Notes: generated by a model not told the origin, from the sequence alone. DNA of 64,000 bases from Alphaproteobacteria bacterium (GCA_017539265.1 JAFYHG010000010.1:1-64000), one strand, 5' to 3'. Numbered from the stretch's first letter, positions 28,750-37,735 are shown. Numbers and translations are program-made.

Positions 28750-28777
28750 AGTATAGCATAATTTTATTTTTTTGCAA
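28750..28777 (-). promoter_or_regulatory. Extended -10 promoter for the 215-aa gene
   Basis: Minus strand: TTGCAA (28772-28777), 16 bases, TATACT (28750-28755) preceded by TGC. Confidence 0.65.
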
Positions 28778-28785
28778 GTTTTTTC

Positions 28786-28814
28786 TTGCGGACTATCAAA
28801 TATTAGGCTAAACT
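28786..28814 (+). promoter_or_regulatory. Promoter for the 230-aa gene
   Basis: TTGCGG (28786-28791), 17 bases, TAAACT (28809-28814), followed by AAAGGAG and the ATG at 28834. It lies back to back with the minus-strand promoter at 28750-28777. Confidence 0.55.
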
Positions 28815-28833
28815 ACCCCTAAAGGAGATTTTT

Positions 28834-29526
28834 ATGTTTGATATATCAGAGTCAATCGAGGAAGGGTATTTATGGAATTTTTCGTCTGCGGAACGCCGTC
28901 GTTTTTATTCCCAACATCAGGAAAAGCAAGCCAGTATGCAGCAATATAATGCAAAGTTGCTTACCATGGTTGCGACAGATGAGCCTGCCATTTTTGGAAA
29001 TGATGATCACCCTAGTTCCCCCTTGGAAATTAAATACACTTTAAATCGGATTCATATGAATGATCCGCGTGAAACCGAATTATTGTTAAATGCAATTGAT
29101 CCGGTTGCTCCCAAACAGGAACCATACCCCAAAAAACTCGTTTGGGCGTTTGAGGATAATACCTTTTGTCAAAGGGTTGTCTTAAACGGTATTCGCTCTC
29201 GGGACGGGTGGTCTTCGCGTGGTTTTAATGATGAAGAGGCCTCTGATGTCTTGGACGTTTTCTCGGATAAGAAGTTAACCGAATTGACCTTTGCCTCATT
29301 TCCGTTATTGACGGACGAGACATATCTTAAAATTGCCAATATAGTATCTCGGCCGGATAATCGTTGGACACACGTAACATTAGGGCATATCCCTGTTGCG
29401 CCGGATATTGCCGATATGTATAATCGCACAGGGAAAGTATCTTATACCCGTATTGCCCGTCCACGGACATCAAAGTCTTTCTTCTCACGCCTTTTTCATC
29501 GGGGGCAGACAAATGAAAGAAGTTGA
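28834..29526 (+). CDS. Hypothetical protein, 230 aa
   Basis: AAAGGAG precedes the ATG. Soluble and acidic in the N-terminal half, basic at the very C-terminus ([17 protein letters not shown]). A stretch near 145-190 ([26 protein letters not shown]) looks like a leucine-rich or RNI-type repeat, too weak to call. The last 14 bases overlap rnhA, which lacks a clear site of its own, so rnhA may depend on translation of this gene. Confidence 0.6.
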   Translation: MFDISESIEEGYLWNFSSAERRRFYSQHQEKQASMQQYNAKLLTMVATDEPAIFGNDDHPSSPLEIKYTLNRIHMNDPRETELLLNAIDPVAPKQEPYPKKLVWAFEDNTFCQRVVLNGIRSRDGWSSRGFNDEEASDVLDVFSDKKLTELTFASFPLLTDETYLKIANIVSRPDNRWTHVTLGHIPVAPDIADMYNRTGKVSYTRIARPRTSKSFFSRLFHRGQTNERS

Positions 29527-29956
29527 ATTGTTTACAGATGGTGCTTGTTCTGGTAATCCTGGCCCGGGGGGGTGGGGATGCTTACTTCGCTATCGGGGTA
29601 AGGAAAAAGAACTTTCCGGCGGTGCCTCGCAAACAACGAATAACAGAATGGAACTTACCGCGGTGATAGAAGGGCTTAAAAGCCTTAAAGAATCTTGTAT
29701 CGTAAATCTTTCTACCGACAGTAAATATGTGATGGATGGTGTAACTCAATATCTGGATAATTGGATTCAAAACGGTTGGAAAAAATCAAATAAAAAGCCT
29801 GTTTTGAATATTGATTTATGGCAAGATTTAGTGGGGGAACTTTCTCGTCATAAAATCAATTGGAATTGGGTTAAAGGCCATGCCGGCCACCTTGAGAATG
29901 AACGCGTGGATACGCTTGCCTGTTTGGAACGCGATAAATTTAAAGACGGCTTTTAA
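29513..29956 (+). CDS. rnhA: Ribonuclease HI
   Basis: Cleaves the RNA strand of RNA-DNA hybrids. Start at the ATG at 29513 ([17 protein letters not shown]); earlier starts would give a long unrelated N-terminus. 147 aa. Catalytic residues are visible: Asp in [16 protein letters not shown], Glu in [10 protein letters not shown], Asp in [11 protein letters not shown], and [18 protein letters not shown] with the later His and Asp. Overlaps the 230-aa gene by 14 bases and meets the DsbD-like gene tail to tail. Confidence 0.95.
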   Translation: MKEVELFTDGACSGNPGPGGWGCLLRYRGKEKELSGGASQTTNNRMELTAVIEGLKSLKESCIVNLSTDSKYVMDGVTQYLDNWIQNGWKKSNKKPVLNIDLWQDLVGELSRHKINWNWVKGHAGHLENERVDTLACLERDKFKDGF

Positions 29957-31635
29957 TTGTTTATTGCATTGGTTAATTTACTCCGTGTCAGGTCTTGCGG
30001 AATTAAAATCTCTCCTCCGTCTTCCTTGATATAAATATAAAAGGAATTATCTTTCACCTGATAGAGCTCTTTTCTTGCTTTTGCCCAATCTGAATTCGGA
30101 TTCACTTGATATAACCAATCTTTAAAGCGGGATAAAAAGAAAGCTCGATCCTTTATACAACTTAAACATACCGGTTTTACCACACGCACGATTGCGGGTC
30201 CTTTTGTTTGACCTGGCTCGAAAGTTGGGTCTGTATTATAATGATAATATCCCGCTAAGGATATTCCCAACCATCCCAGTAAGATTAGGTAAGGTAAGCG
30301 AACAATAATTCCATAGGCCGGTATGTTTTGTCCTTGAACATCTTTGAAAAATTCCAAAATTTTCTTGGGTGCCAATAACCATATATTGAAAGGAATATAA
30401 GTGCAAAACATCCACCACAGAATCAGATAAATTTTTGTAGATATAGTTGCCTCATTTAAAAATCCGCCAAACGGTTTAGGAAGGATGAAAATCAATGTTC
30501 CCATAACCCATAATTTTTTTGGAACCGGTTTTATCAACAGGATAATTAATCCTATAATAATGCCCCAGGCAACCACTTGATTTTCAATCCATAAAAAGGG
30601 ATTTAATCCCATAATCCAACATAACCCAAATCCTAAAATGGCGCAAAAGGATGTTAATTGTATATATCTGGTCCTCTTTCTGAATGCGGCCACTTTATCC
30701 GTTATTTTATTCGGCATCATCCATGCGCACCACAGGGGCGACAAGAAAAAGAAGAAAATGCCTGACCAAAATCCGAATCCGAAGGGTAGGGGCATCGGTA
30801 TTTTCGGCATTTTTTTATTCGATACGATTAAATTCCACGTAAAGCATCCGTTTGTCGAACGAATGTTTAACAGTATTTTATCCCAGATTTTTAGCGGAGT
30901 TTCCGGACGGAATATGCCGGTAAAAACGAATCGATCCGTTTTTTGAAATACCGGTTTTAATGGCACCTCTAAACTTTGGATATCCACCTGTTTTACGTCT
31001 TTCGGAAAGACAATTCTGATCTTTAAATCTCCATTTTCAAGTAATTGATTTTTTGCTTTGATTTTTGTTTTTCGAATATTTGTTGCCGCGTTTTTAAGGG
31101 CATATTGTATTGCTCCGCACGAAAGGGTCGGATACGATTCATTTGCCGGCAACGGTAGATTAAGGAATTGTTTTACCTTTGTGCATTTATATGTTTCTTC
31201 CGAACACGCTTCAAATTCTCCCAAAACCGTCAGAAAAACATCTTTATTTTTCATGTTATGCAGCCAAATCGGAAAGATGGTTGAAGCGTTGTAATCGGTT
31301 GTCCAACTTTGATTAACGGCGCGATTTTCCTGAAAAATGGGTAAGACATCTGCCTTTGCGTTTTCTGCTACAGGCTCAATATTAATCTTATTAAGTATCC
31401 AACCGCGGTTTAGGCCGACATCTACTCCAACCGTTAAACCGGATAAATCTTTAACCCCTGTGCGACAGGAAACCAGGCGAATATACCCGAAATCCGTTTC
31501 CACGGTTTCTGATTTTCCCCCGTCTTTTTCCATAGCCTCATTAAAAGAAGCCCTTAGCTTTTCCCACTCTGATTGGGCAAAAGTATTTGAAATAAATGAA
31601 AAAACAAGTATAAAAGTGTATAATAAGTATCTCAT
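29953..31635 (-). CDS. DsbD/ScsB-like thiol-disulfide membrane protein (divergent)
   Basis: I start at the ATG at 31635 because [22 protein letters not shown] is a good signal peptide; ATGs at 31644 and further upstream remain possible and no site is clear. 560 aa. The periplasmic N-terminal part (to about 300) recalls the DsbD/ScsB N-terminal domain: a [10 protein letters not shown] strand and [22 protein letters not shown], equivalent to the aCxxxCxP..LxLxLP region. About seven membrane segments follow (300-470). The C-terminal tail has [10 protein letters not shown], a CxxC as in a thioredoxin-like module. Expected role is to carry electrons to the periplasm. The membrane part lacks the usual Cys-Pro signature, so activity is uncertain. 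Confidence 0.5.
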   Translation of the reverse strand: MRYLLYTFILVFSFISNTFAQSEWEKLRASFNEAMEKDGGKSETVETDFGYIRLVSCRTGVKDLSGLTVGVDVGLNRGWILNKINIEPVAENAKADVLPIFQENRAVNQSWTTDYNASTIFPIWLHNMKNKDVFLTVLGEFEACSEETYKCTKVKQFLNLPLPANESYPTLSCGAIQYALKNAATNIRKTKIKAKNQLLENGDLKIRIVFPKDVKQVDIQSLEVPLKPVFQKTDRFVFTGIFRPETPLKIWDKILLNIRSTNGCFTWNLIVSNKKMPKIPMPLPFGFGFWSGIFFFFLSPLWCAWMMPNKITDKVAAFRKRTRYIQLTSFCAILGFGLCWIMGLNPFLWIENQVVAWGIIIGLIILLIKPVPKKLWVMGTLIFILPKPFGGFLNEATISTKIYLILWWMFCTYIPFNIWLLAPKKILEFFKDVQGQNIPAYGIIVRLPYLILLGWLGISLAGYYHYNTDPTFEPGQTKGPAIVRVVKPVCLSCIKDRAFFLSRFKDWLYQVNPNSDWAKARKELYQVKDNSFYIYIKEDGGEILIPQDLTRSKLTNAINN

Positions 31636-31713
31636 AATTTGCATTTTAGCAAAAAAAAACTTGATTGTCATCAAAAAATGTGTAAAATAAGAATGTTTTT
31701 TAATTTTTTCTTA

Positions 31714-31727
31714 TGGAGGATTTCATT
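31714..31727 (+). promoter_or_regulatory. infC ribosome binding site with AUU start codon
   Basis: TGGAGGA (31714-31720) is followed five to six bases later by ATT AAA CCG AAT. The only in-frame ATG (31713) is built from this Shine-Dalgarno sequence and has only T-rich sequence upstream of it. AUU starts on infC are known in other bacteria to let IF-3 repress its own translation. Confidence 0.75.
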
Positions 31728-32267
31728 AAACCGAATTTTCAAGCACCGTCTCAATCACAGGATAAAGGTGATTTTAGGGTTAACGGTCAAATTACAACAT
31801 CACAAGTTCGGCTGATTTTAGCGAACGGTGATAATTTTGGGATTATTTCAACACGTGAAGCGATTAAAAAGGCTGCTGATCAAGGTCTTGATCTGATAGA
31901 GATTGCCCCCGGTCCTATTCCGGTGTGTAAGATTTTAGAGGCCGGTAAGTATCGTTATGAACTGCAAAAACGTCGTTCCGAAGCCAAAAAGAAACAAAAG
32001 GTTATTGAAATCAAAGAAATTAAGCTCACTCCAAATATCGGTGATAACGATTATATGGTCAAGATGCGTGCTGCTAAGCGCTTTTTGGAAGAAGGAAATA
32101 AGGTTAAATTCAACCTGCGTTTCCGTGGTCGTGAAATGTCATATATTGATTTGGGTGCCGCGGTTCTTAATCGAGCAAAGACCGATCTTACTGAACTTGC
32201 CAAGGTTGAACAAGAGCCTAAATTAGACGGTCGCCAAATGACCTTGGTTGTCGCTCCGATTAAGTAA
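31725..32267 (+). CDS. infC: Translation initiation factor IF-3 (probable AUU start)
   Basis: Binds the 30S subunit, prevents premature 50S joining and rejects non-standard start codons. Read from the ATT at 31725 it is 180 aa: fMet-KPNFQAPSQS..., then RVNGQITTSQVRLIL in the N-domain, the linker EAKKKQKVIEIKEIKLTPNIGDNDY, and the C-domain VKFNLRFRGREMSYIDLG ending MTLVVAPIK. The ATG at 31713 is in frame but sits inside the Shine-Dalgarno sequence. Unlike the common order, infC is not followed by rpmI-rplT here; the next gene is an HExxH protein with its own promoter. Confidence 0.95.
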   Translation: MKPNFQAPSQSQDKGDFRVNGQITTSQVRLILANGDNFGIISTREAIKKAADQGLDLIEIAPGPIPVCKILEAGKYRYELQKRRSEAKKKQKVIEIKEIKLTPNIGDNDYMVKMRAAKRFLEEGNKVKFNLRFRGREMSYIDLGAAVLNRAKTDLTELAKVEQEPKLDGRQMTLVVAPIK

Positions 32268-32292
32268 TATTGTTTATTTTTAATTCGTCTGT

Positions 32293-32320
32293 TTGACAAA
32301 CTGCCGACTTATGCTATAAT
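32293..32320 (+). promoter_or_regulatory. Consensus extended -10 promoter for the HExxH protein gene
   Basis: TTGACA (32293-32298), 16 bases, TATAAT (32315-32320), both exact, with TGC before the -10. The transcript leader would be only about 13 bases, holding GGTAGGGGGT. Confidence 0.85.
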
Positions 32321-32339
32321 AAGATGGTAGGGGGTCGCT

Positions 32340-33425
32340 ATGGCTGAAAAATTGACGCCGCAAGAATTGGATCAGATGATGGATCGGATGTTTACCATTG
32401 ATCCAAAGGATATCTCCTTTTTTCGAAAACAATTCGCTGAACTGATAAAAACAGAGGAAGGTTCCAACCTTCTGCGTTCATTAAATTCAAATTTTAACGG
32501 GAAAAAAATGAATTTGGTCACTTACGCAAAACCAGGAGGCTTTGCACATTGTTTTGATGATGAATCTGAAATTGGAATCGGTGTATCAAGTTTATTGGAT
32601 TATTATCTTCCTCATAAGTTTCCCATAACCATTGAACGTGAAGTAACACATGGATATCCTAAATTATTATTTCATGAATTGACTCACTGGGAACAATATC
32701 AAAATCAAGGAGCCTCAGAAAATGCTATCACGGATCAAGATAGGTATTTTACCGCCATTATGTGTGAAGCCGATGCCCAAATTTCCGGCGATTTATTTAA
32801 AATGAAACTCGAAGCATCCTCTTTTCTGGATAAAGGGATCTTCAATCCTGCTTGGCAGATGGCCAAACTTGCAGGTATGATTGCTACGAATATTAAGTTA
32901 AAATCCCAAAAGAAATTTCTTGCAAAAACACAACGCGAACTCCAAGAAAATCACCCCGAATGGACTGGGGAACAAATAGAAAAAGAAACCCGTAAAGCGT
33001 TCTTTAAAAAAAGCATTTTGGATAGAAATTCAGGTTGGCGCCGTTTTTATGATAATCCGGAGAATAGAAAAAAATTAGGGATTTTAAATGATGACCCAAG
33101 CTTTCCTAAAAAGGAATTCCCTGAACTGATGAGATACTATATGGATAAATATGGTCTGACGCTTGAAGAATGTCTGGATCTAAAAAAAGAAATTTTGGCG
33201 CAATCGGATCAAAAATTTTCCACTCAAGAAGTGCAACTTAATAGATCAAATGGTAGGGACAATCCCACCCCGATACCGCATCAAACAAATGCCGAAATGC
33301 TCGCCAGAACTTCACATCAGACAGAAAAAAAACAGAATGTCCTTGCGAACTCTCCCAAAACGGATAGTAAAAAATTAAATCCGTCAATCTTATCCCACCT
33401 TACTCGTGGCGGGCAGGGGGAATAA
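32340..33425 (+). CDS. Putative zinc metallopeptidase-like protein (HELTH), 361 aa
   Basis: Soluble protein with no signal peptide. LLFHELTHWEQYQNQG places an HExxH zinc motif at about residues 112-116, and CEADAQ near residue 142-146 could supply the third ligand (Glu), as in gluzincin-type enzymes. It resembles DUF6782-type putative metallopeptidases in this arrangement, from memory only. Residues 185-275 are charged and helical, and the last 90 residues are low-complexity, Ser/Thr/Asn/Gln-rich and probably disordered. No substrate can be named. The gene has a very strong promoter and lies next to the 19-bp repeat. Confidence 0.65.
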   Translation: MAEKLTPQELDQMMDRMFTIDPKDISFFRKQFAELIKTEEGSNLLRSLNSNFNGKKMNLVTYAKPGGFAHCFDDESEIGIGVSSLLDYYLPHKFPITIEREVTHGYPKLLFHELTHWEQYQNQGASENAITDQDRYFTAIMCEADAQISGDLFKMKLEASSFLDKGIFNPAWQMAKLAGMIATNIKLKSQKKFLAKTQRELQENHPEWTGEQIEKETRKAFFKKSILDRNSGWRRFYDNPENRKKLGILNDDPSFPKKEFPELMRYYMDKYGLTLEECLDLKKEILAQSDQKFSTQEVQLNRSNGRDNPTPIPHQTNAEMLARTSHQTEKKQNVLANSPKTDSKKLNPSILSHLTRGGQGE

Positions 33426-33428
33426 GGC

Positions 33429-33447
33429 CCTAAAACTCACTCCGATT
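33429..33447. repeat. 19-bp direct repeat, copy 1
   Basis: CCTAAAACTCACTCCGATT, identical to 33910-33928. This copy lies in the gap between the HExxH gene and the 132-aa-type membrane gene and duplicates the last codons of gpsA (minus strand ...NRSEF then stop). Confidence 0.9.
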
Positions 33448-33458
33448 TGTGAAGATTT

Positions 33459-33900
33459 TTACTTATTGCGTTTATTTTTTTGAAATAAATGCACTAACCC
33501 TTTTAATAAGGAAAATATCAGATATCCGCCGCTTAAAAATGCAATAGCAAAAGCAATATACGGTATCTCTGGCTCTGACCATTCCACCTGAACAATACCA
33601 TACACAGGTTGATTGTTATAACTTTTGACATAGCTTAAGTATTCAACACAAAATCCCAGAGAAGTCCATAATGCAACAAGAGCAATTAAAAATTTTGTGC
33701 AAATTATTCCAATTTTGCGTGTTTTTTTTAATAGTAGCAATGATAGAGAAATTAAAAGTATGACAGCGCATACTCCAAGAACAAGTGCACGTAATGTTAA
33801 ATGAGGTTCTACTATTCTTTCCTTAACACTTAATGCAAAAGCATTATTTTGGGCCAAAAGTAAAAAAAGTAAATAAAATTCCGCATAATGCTTTTTTCAT
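33459..33900 (-). pseudogene. Small membrane protein gene with a frameshifted signal peptide
   Basis: From the ATG at 33900, with TAGGAGG upstream, the frame reads MKKALCGILFTFFTFGPK and stops. From 33857 the other frame reads LAQNNAFALSVKERI and runs to 33459. Removing one T from the run of seven (A7 at 33862-33868 on the plus strand) gives MKKALCGILFTFLLLAQNNAFA, a textbook signal peptide, joined to the body. The mature part has two or three membrane helices (LTLRALVLGVCAVILLISL; ICTKFLIALVALWTSLGF; YIAFAIAFLSGGYLIFSLL). No family recognised. The lesion may be real, phase-variable, or a homopolymer sequence error. It lies between the 19-bp repeats and 10 bases after gpsA. Confidence 0.75.
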
Positions 33901-33909
33901 CTTTATCCT

Positions 33910-33928
33910 CCTAAAACTCACTCCGATT
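33910..33928. repeat. 19-bp direct repeat, copy 2 (3' end of gpsA)
   Basis: CCTAAAACTCACTCCGATT. Read on the minus strand it encodes the final residues and stop of gpsA. The two copies start 481 bp apart and enclose the frameshifted membrane-protein gene. Confidence 0.9.
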
Positions 33929-34879
33929 CGGACGATGGAATAATCGCCCGATTTGTTCTTTCGGGTCTTGGTTTTCGTATACAACCCGGTATAAAATCTC
34001 GCAAATCGGCATTTCCACTTTGTCGCGTAAGGCATGCACGGCTGCTAAAGTTGGTACGCCTTCGGCCAATTTTTCAAACTTTGGCCCAATAATCAGACGT
34101 TCCCCATACGCCCTGTTGTGGCTGTGCGGTGAAAAAAGTGTTGCCTCATAATCCCCCAAATGCGCCAACCCATAGGCTGACATCGGGTTCCCGCCAAAGT
34201 ATTCAATTAAACGCCCAACTTCCACCGGCGCTCGCGCCATTAGGGCCCCTTTTAACCCATGCCATTTTAGGCCGTCTAAAATCCCTGCCGCCAGGCCGAT
34301 AACGTTTTTAAGTGCCCCACCGATTTCATTCCCGATCAGATCACTGCCGTAATAGGTTCGAATAAGGGAACTGTTCATGAAATCTGCAATTTCACGTTTT
34401 ACTTCTTCGTTTTCCGAATCGATGACGACACAACTCGGGATTTCCGCCAGATAGTCTTGCACATGTCCCGGTCCCAACAGGACCGCTACGCCGACATCTT
34501 CTGCTTGAATTTCCTCATGAAAGATTTGGGTCATGCGCTTGCCGGTTCCTTCTTCAAGCCCCTTCATGGCCAACAGGAAACGTTTTCCTTTCAGGTCATA
34601 TTGTGCCATTTGACGGCATAATCCCCGAAAAGCCTGACATCCGATAGATATAATAATGAATTGGTTTTTAAGGGCTTTTTCAATATCCGTTGTTAAACTG
34701 ACATTTTCGGGCATAGTCACATATCCGTTATTTCTTGTTTTTACAAGGGATTGATAAGCCGGATCGATTTCCAGTCCATACATCAACACATTTGCATTTT
34801 TATATTTCGCGACGTAGTAGCCCAAAAATCCGCCCCATCTGCCGCATCCGATCAGAGTTATATTTTGAAAATCAGTCAT
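33911..34879 (-). CDS. gpsA: NAD(P)-dependent glycerol-3-phosphate dehydrogenase
   Basis: Reduces dihydroxyacetone phosphate to sn-glycerol 3-phosphate for phospholipid synthesis. 322 aa. GCGRWGGFLGYYVAK is the Rossmann loop (the usual GAGxWG is altered to GCGRWG). Further motifs: AMKGLEEGTG, LLGPGHVQDYLAEIP, NEIGGALKNVIGLAAGILDGL with the catalytic Lys, and YGLAHLGDYEATLFSPHSHNRAYGE. Divergent but complete. Its final codons form part of the 19-bp repeat. It is divergent from ppdK. Confidence 0.85.
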   Translation of the reverse strand: MTDFQNITLIGCGRWGGFLGYYVAKYKNANVLMYGLEIDPAYQSLVKTRNNGYVTMPENVSLTTDIEKALKNQFIIISIGCQAFRGLCRQMAQYDLKGKRFLLAMKGLEEGTGKRMTQIFHEEIQAEDVGVAVLLGPGHVQDYLAEIPSCVVIDSENEEVKREIADFMNSSLIRTYYGSDLIGNEIGGALKNVIGLAAGILDGLKWHGLKGALMARAPVEVGRLIEYFGGNPMSAYGLAHLGDYEATLFSPHSHNRAYGERLIIGPKFEKLAEGVPTLAAVHALRDKVEMPICEILYRVVYENQDPKEQIGRLFHRPNRSEF

Positions 34880-35020
34880 ATTTGTTTCCTTTCAATCAAG
34901 CCACGATAGCACACTTAAATTTAAAAATCAACCCTAATTAAAAATATGTAAAAAACACTTGCAATTTTTTTAAAAAAGTGCTAAAGGATTATGGTCTTTA
35001 AAAAAATAAGTATTTTCCAC

Positions 35021-35049
35021 TTGGTTGTGGTTTTTGATAATGTTATATA
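35021..35049 (+). promoter_or_regulatory. Possible ppdK promoter
   Basis: TTGGTT (35021-35026), 17 bases, TATATA (35044-35049), then AAAAGGAAATATAA and the ATG. The leader would be only about 10-15 bases. Other choices are possible in this T-rich stretch. Confidence 0.4.
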
Positions 35050-35065
35050 ACAAAAGGAAATATAA

Positions 35066-37720
35066 ATGAGTAAATGGGTTTATACATTTGGTGACGGTAA
35101 AGCCGAAGGTAATGCAACAATGCGTAATTTACTCGGTGGTAAAGGGGCTAACTTGGCAGAAATGTCCAGTATCGGCGTGCCTGTTCCTCCGGGATTTACG
35201 ATTACAACTGAAGCTTGCACTTATTATTATCAGAATAACAAAGCTTATTCCGAAGAATTAAAACAACAAGTTATGGAAGGGCTTCGTGGCGTAGAAGCCA
35301 TCATGGGCCGTAAGTTCGGTGATCCGGAAAATCCGTTGTTGTTCTCGGTGCGTTCGGGTGCTCGGGTTTCTATGCCGGGTATGATGGATACGATTTTGAA
35401 CTTAGGTCTTAACGATCAAACGGTCGAAGGTTTGGCCAAAGCGTCCAACAATCCTAAGTTTGCTTATGACTCTTATCGTCGTTTTATTCAAATGTATTCC
35501 GATACCGCTATGGGTGTCGATATCCATAAGTTTGAAGCCGTTTTGGACCGTGTGCGTGAAGAAAACGGTTACAAACACGATAGCGAAATGACGGTCGATC
35601 AATTAAAGGCCGTTATCGCCGAATATAAACAAATCGGTATTGCCGAAGGTAAACCCGTTCCTCAAGATGTGAACGAACAACTTTGGGGTGCGATTGGCGC
35701 CGTGTTCGGTTCTTGGATGAGTGAACGCGCCATCTTCTACCGCAAACTGAACAATATTCCGGCCGATTGGGGTACAGCTGTTAACGTACAATCCATGGTA
35801 TTCGGAAACTCCGGTGACGATTCGGCAACGGGTGTGTGCTTCTCTCGTGACGCTGCGACCGGTGAAAACTATTTCTATGGTGAATATTTGAAAAATGCTC
35901 AAGGTGAAGACGTTGTGGCCGGTATTCGGACACCGCAACAAATTTCCAAAATCGGGAACGAACACCGTGGCCTCAATTTGCCTTGCATGGAAGAAGAATT
36001 CCCTGCTGTTTATGCGGAACTTGATTCTATTCGCCATAAATTGGAATCTCATTATAAAGATATGCAAGATATGGAATTTACGGTTCAAAACGGGAAACTC
36101 TGGATGTTGCAAACCCGTAACGGTAAGCGCACAGGTCTCGCTGCCTTAAAGGTCGCCGTGGATATGGTGCATGAAGGCTTGATTACCAAAGCCGAAGCCG
36201 TTACACGTGTTGAACCGGGTCATTTGGATCAACTTTTGCACCCGATGTTTGACAAATCCGCCAAACGTTCTCCGATTGCGACAGGTTTACCTGCATCGCC
36301 CGGTGCTGCGGTTGGTCAAATCGTGTTTAGCGCTGCCGATGCTGAAAAAGCAGCCGGCGAAGGCAAAAAAGTCGTTTTGGTCCGTGTTGAAACATCTCCG
36401 GAAGATATTGCCGGTATGCATGTCTCTCAAGGTGTGTTGACTGCTCGTGGCGGTATGACATCTCATGCGGCCGTGGTGGCTCGTGGTATGGGTATTCCGT
36501 GCGTGTCGGGTGTGGCTGATTTACGGATTGATTACGCTTCTCAAAGTTTGACAGCCGGTGGCACAACATTGAAGGCTGGGGACATGATCTCCATTGATGG
36601 TACCACAGGTCAAGTGATGGCCGGTGCTTTACCGCTTGTCAAACCTGAAATGGCCGGTGACTTTGGCGAATTCATGGGGTGGGTGGATGAACTCCGCACA
36701 CTTAAGGTTCGCGCTAATGCTGAAACGCCGACCGATGCGCAAACAGCAAAAGACTTCGGTGCCGAAGGTATTGGTTTGTGCCGGACGGAACATATGTTCT
36801 TCGATCCCAGCCGTATCAATCACATGCGTGAAATGATTTTGGCTAAGGACGAAGCCGGTCGCCGTGCTGCGTTGGCCAAGCTCTTGCCGTTCCAACGGGA
36901 CGACTTTGTGGCTTTGTTCTCCATCATGGACGGCCTGCCGGTAACGGTTCGTTTGTTGGATCCGCCATTGCATGAATTCTTGCCGAACAAACGTGCGGAA
37001 CAAGAAGCTTTGGCCGCTCAAATGGGTGTTACGGTTGAAGAAATCATCGCCCGTACGGCCGCTTTACATGAAGCCAACCCGATGTTGGGTTTACGTGGTT
37101 GCCGTTTGGCTGTGGTCTATCCTGAAATTTGCGAAATGCAAACACGGGCAATTATTGAGGCCGCTTTAATCGTGAATGCACAAGGTAAAAAAGCCATTCC
37201 GGAAATTGAGGTTCCTTTGATTTCTTCTCGTAAAGAATTGGAAATCTGCAAAAAGATTATCGACGAAACAGCCGAAAAAGTCTTTGCGGAAAAAGGTGCT
37301 CGTGTCCATTACACGGTCGGTACAATGATTGAATTGCCGCGCGCTGCTTTATTGGCAGACGAAATTGCGGAATTGGCCGACTTCTTTGAATTCGGAACGA
37401 ATGACCTTACCCAAACAACTTTGGGAATGAGCCGTGATGACGCTGGTTCTTTCTTGCCGCAATATGTGGCGAAAGGCATCTACGATCGCGATCCGTTCCA
37501 ATCCTTGGATGGTCATGGTGTGGGTAAATTGATTGCGATGGCTTGCCAGGCCGGTAAATCCACAAATCCGAATATTTACCTCAGTATCTGTGGTGAACAC
37601 GGTGGTGACGCAGACTCCATCAAGTATTTGAATCAATACTTGAACGGTGTATCATGCTCGCCGTATCGTGTGCCTTTGGCCAGACTCGCTGCTGCACAAG
37701 CCGCGGTTGCCAAGAAATAA
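35066..37720 (+). CDS. ppdK: Pyruvate, phosphate dikinase
   Basis: Interconverts PEP, AMP and PPi with pyruvate, ATP and phosphate; in fermenters it often runs in the glycolytic direction. 884 aa, normal. ATP-grasp part: LLGGKGANLAEMSSIGVPVPPGF and SVRSGARVSMPGMMDTILNLG. Swivelling domain: GGMTSHAAVVARGMGIPCVSG, with the phospho-His. PEP domain: GIGLCRTEHMFF, MLGLRGCRL, FEFGTNDLTQTTLGMSRDDAG, and LSICGEHGGD with the catalytic Cys. Single gene with a strong terminator. It shares the PEP/pyruvate/oxaloacetate node with the oad operon. Codon choice is unusually uniform, as in a highly expressed gene. Confidence 0.97.
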   Translation: MSKWVYTFGDGKAEGNATMRNLLGGKGANLAEMSSIGVPVPPGFTITTEACTYYYQNNKAYSEELKQQVMEGLRGVEAIMGRKFGDPENPLLFSVRSGARVSMPGMMDTILNLGLNDQTVEGLAKASNNPKFAYDSYRRFIQMYSDTAMGVDIHKFEAVLDRVREENGYKHDSEMTVDQLKAVIAEYKQIGIAEGKPVPQDVNEQLWGAIGAVFGSWMSERAIFYRKLNNIPADWGTAVNVQSMVFGNSGDDSATGVCFSRDAATGENYFYGEYLKNAQGEDVVAGIRTPQQISKIGNEHRGLNLPCMEEEFPAVYAELDSIRHKLESHYKDMQDMEFTVQNGKLWMLQTRNGKRTGLAALKVAVDMVHEGLITKAEAVTRVEPGHLDQLLHPMFDKSAKRSPIATGLPASPGAAVGQIVFSAADAEKAAGEGKKVVLVRVETSPEDIAGMHVSQGVLTARGGMTSHAAVVARGMGIPCVSGVADLRIDYASQSLTAGGTTLKAGDMISIDGTTGQVMAGALPLVKPEMAGDFGEFMGWVDELRTLKVRANAETPTDAQTAKDFGAEGIGLCRTEHMFFDPSRINHMREMILAKDEAGRRAALAKLLPFQRDDFVALFSIMDGLPVTVRLLDPPLHEFLPNKRAEQEALAAQMGVTVEEIIARTAALHEANPMLGLRGCRLAVVYPEICEMQTRAIIEAALIVNAQGKKAIPEIEVPLISSRKELEICKKIIDETAEKVFAEKGARVHYTVGTMIELPRAALLADEIAELADFFEFGTNDLTQTTLGMSRDDAGSFLPQYVAKGIYDRDPFQSLDGHGVGKLIAMACQAGKSTNPNIYLSICGEHGGDADSIKYLNQYLNGVSCSPYRVPLARLAAAQAAVAKK

Positions 37721-37735
37721 GGGAATCCTTAAAGA

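Noticed and set aside
31713-31715. ATG as the infC start codon
   Set aside because: It is part of the Shine-Dalgarno sequence TGGAGG and has only T-rich sequence before it; AUU at 31725 has ideal spacing.
33844-34035. 63-residue frame MPYATKWKCRF... ending FTFGPK
   Set aside because: Its last 18 residues are the start of the frameshifted membrane-protein gene; the rest is antisense or out-of-frame to gpsA, so it is not a separate gene.
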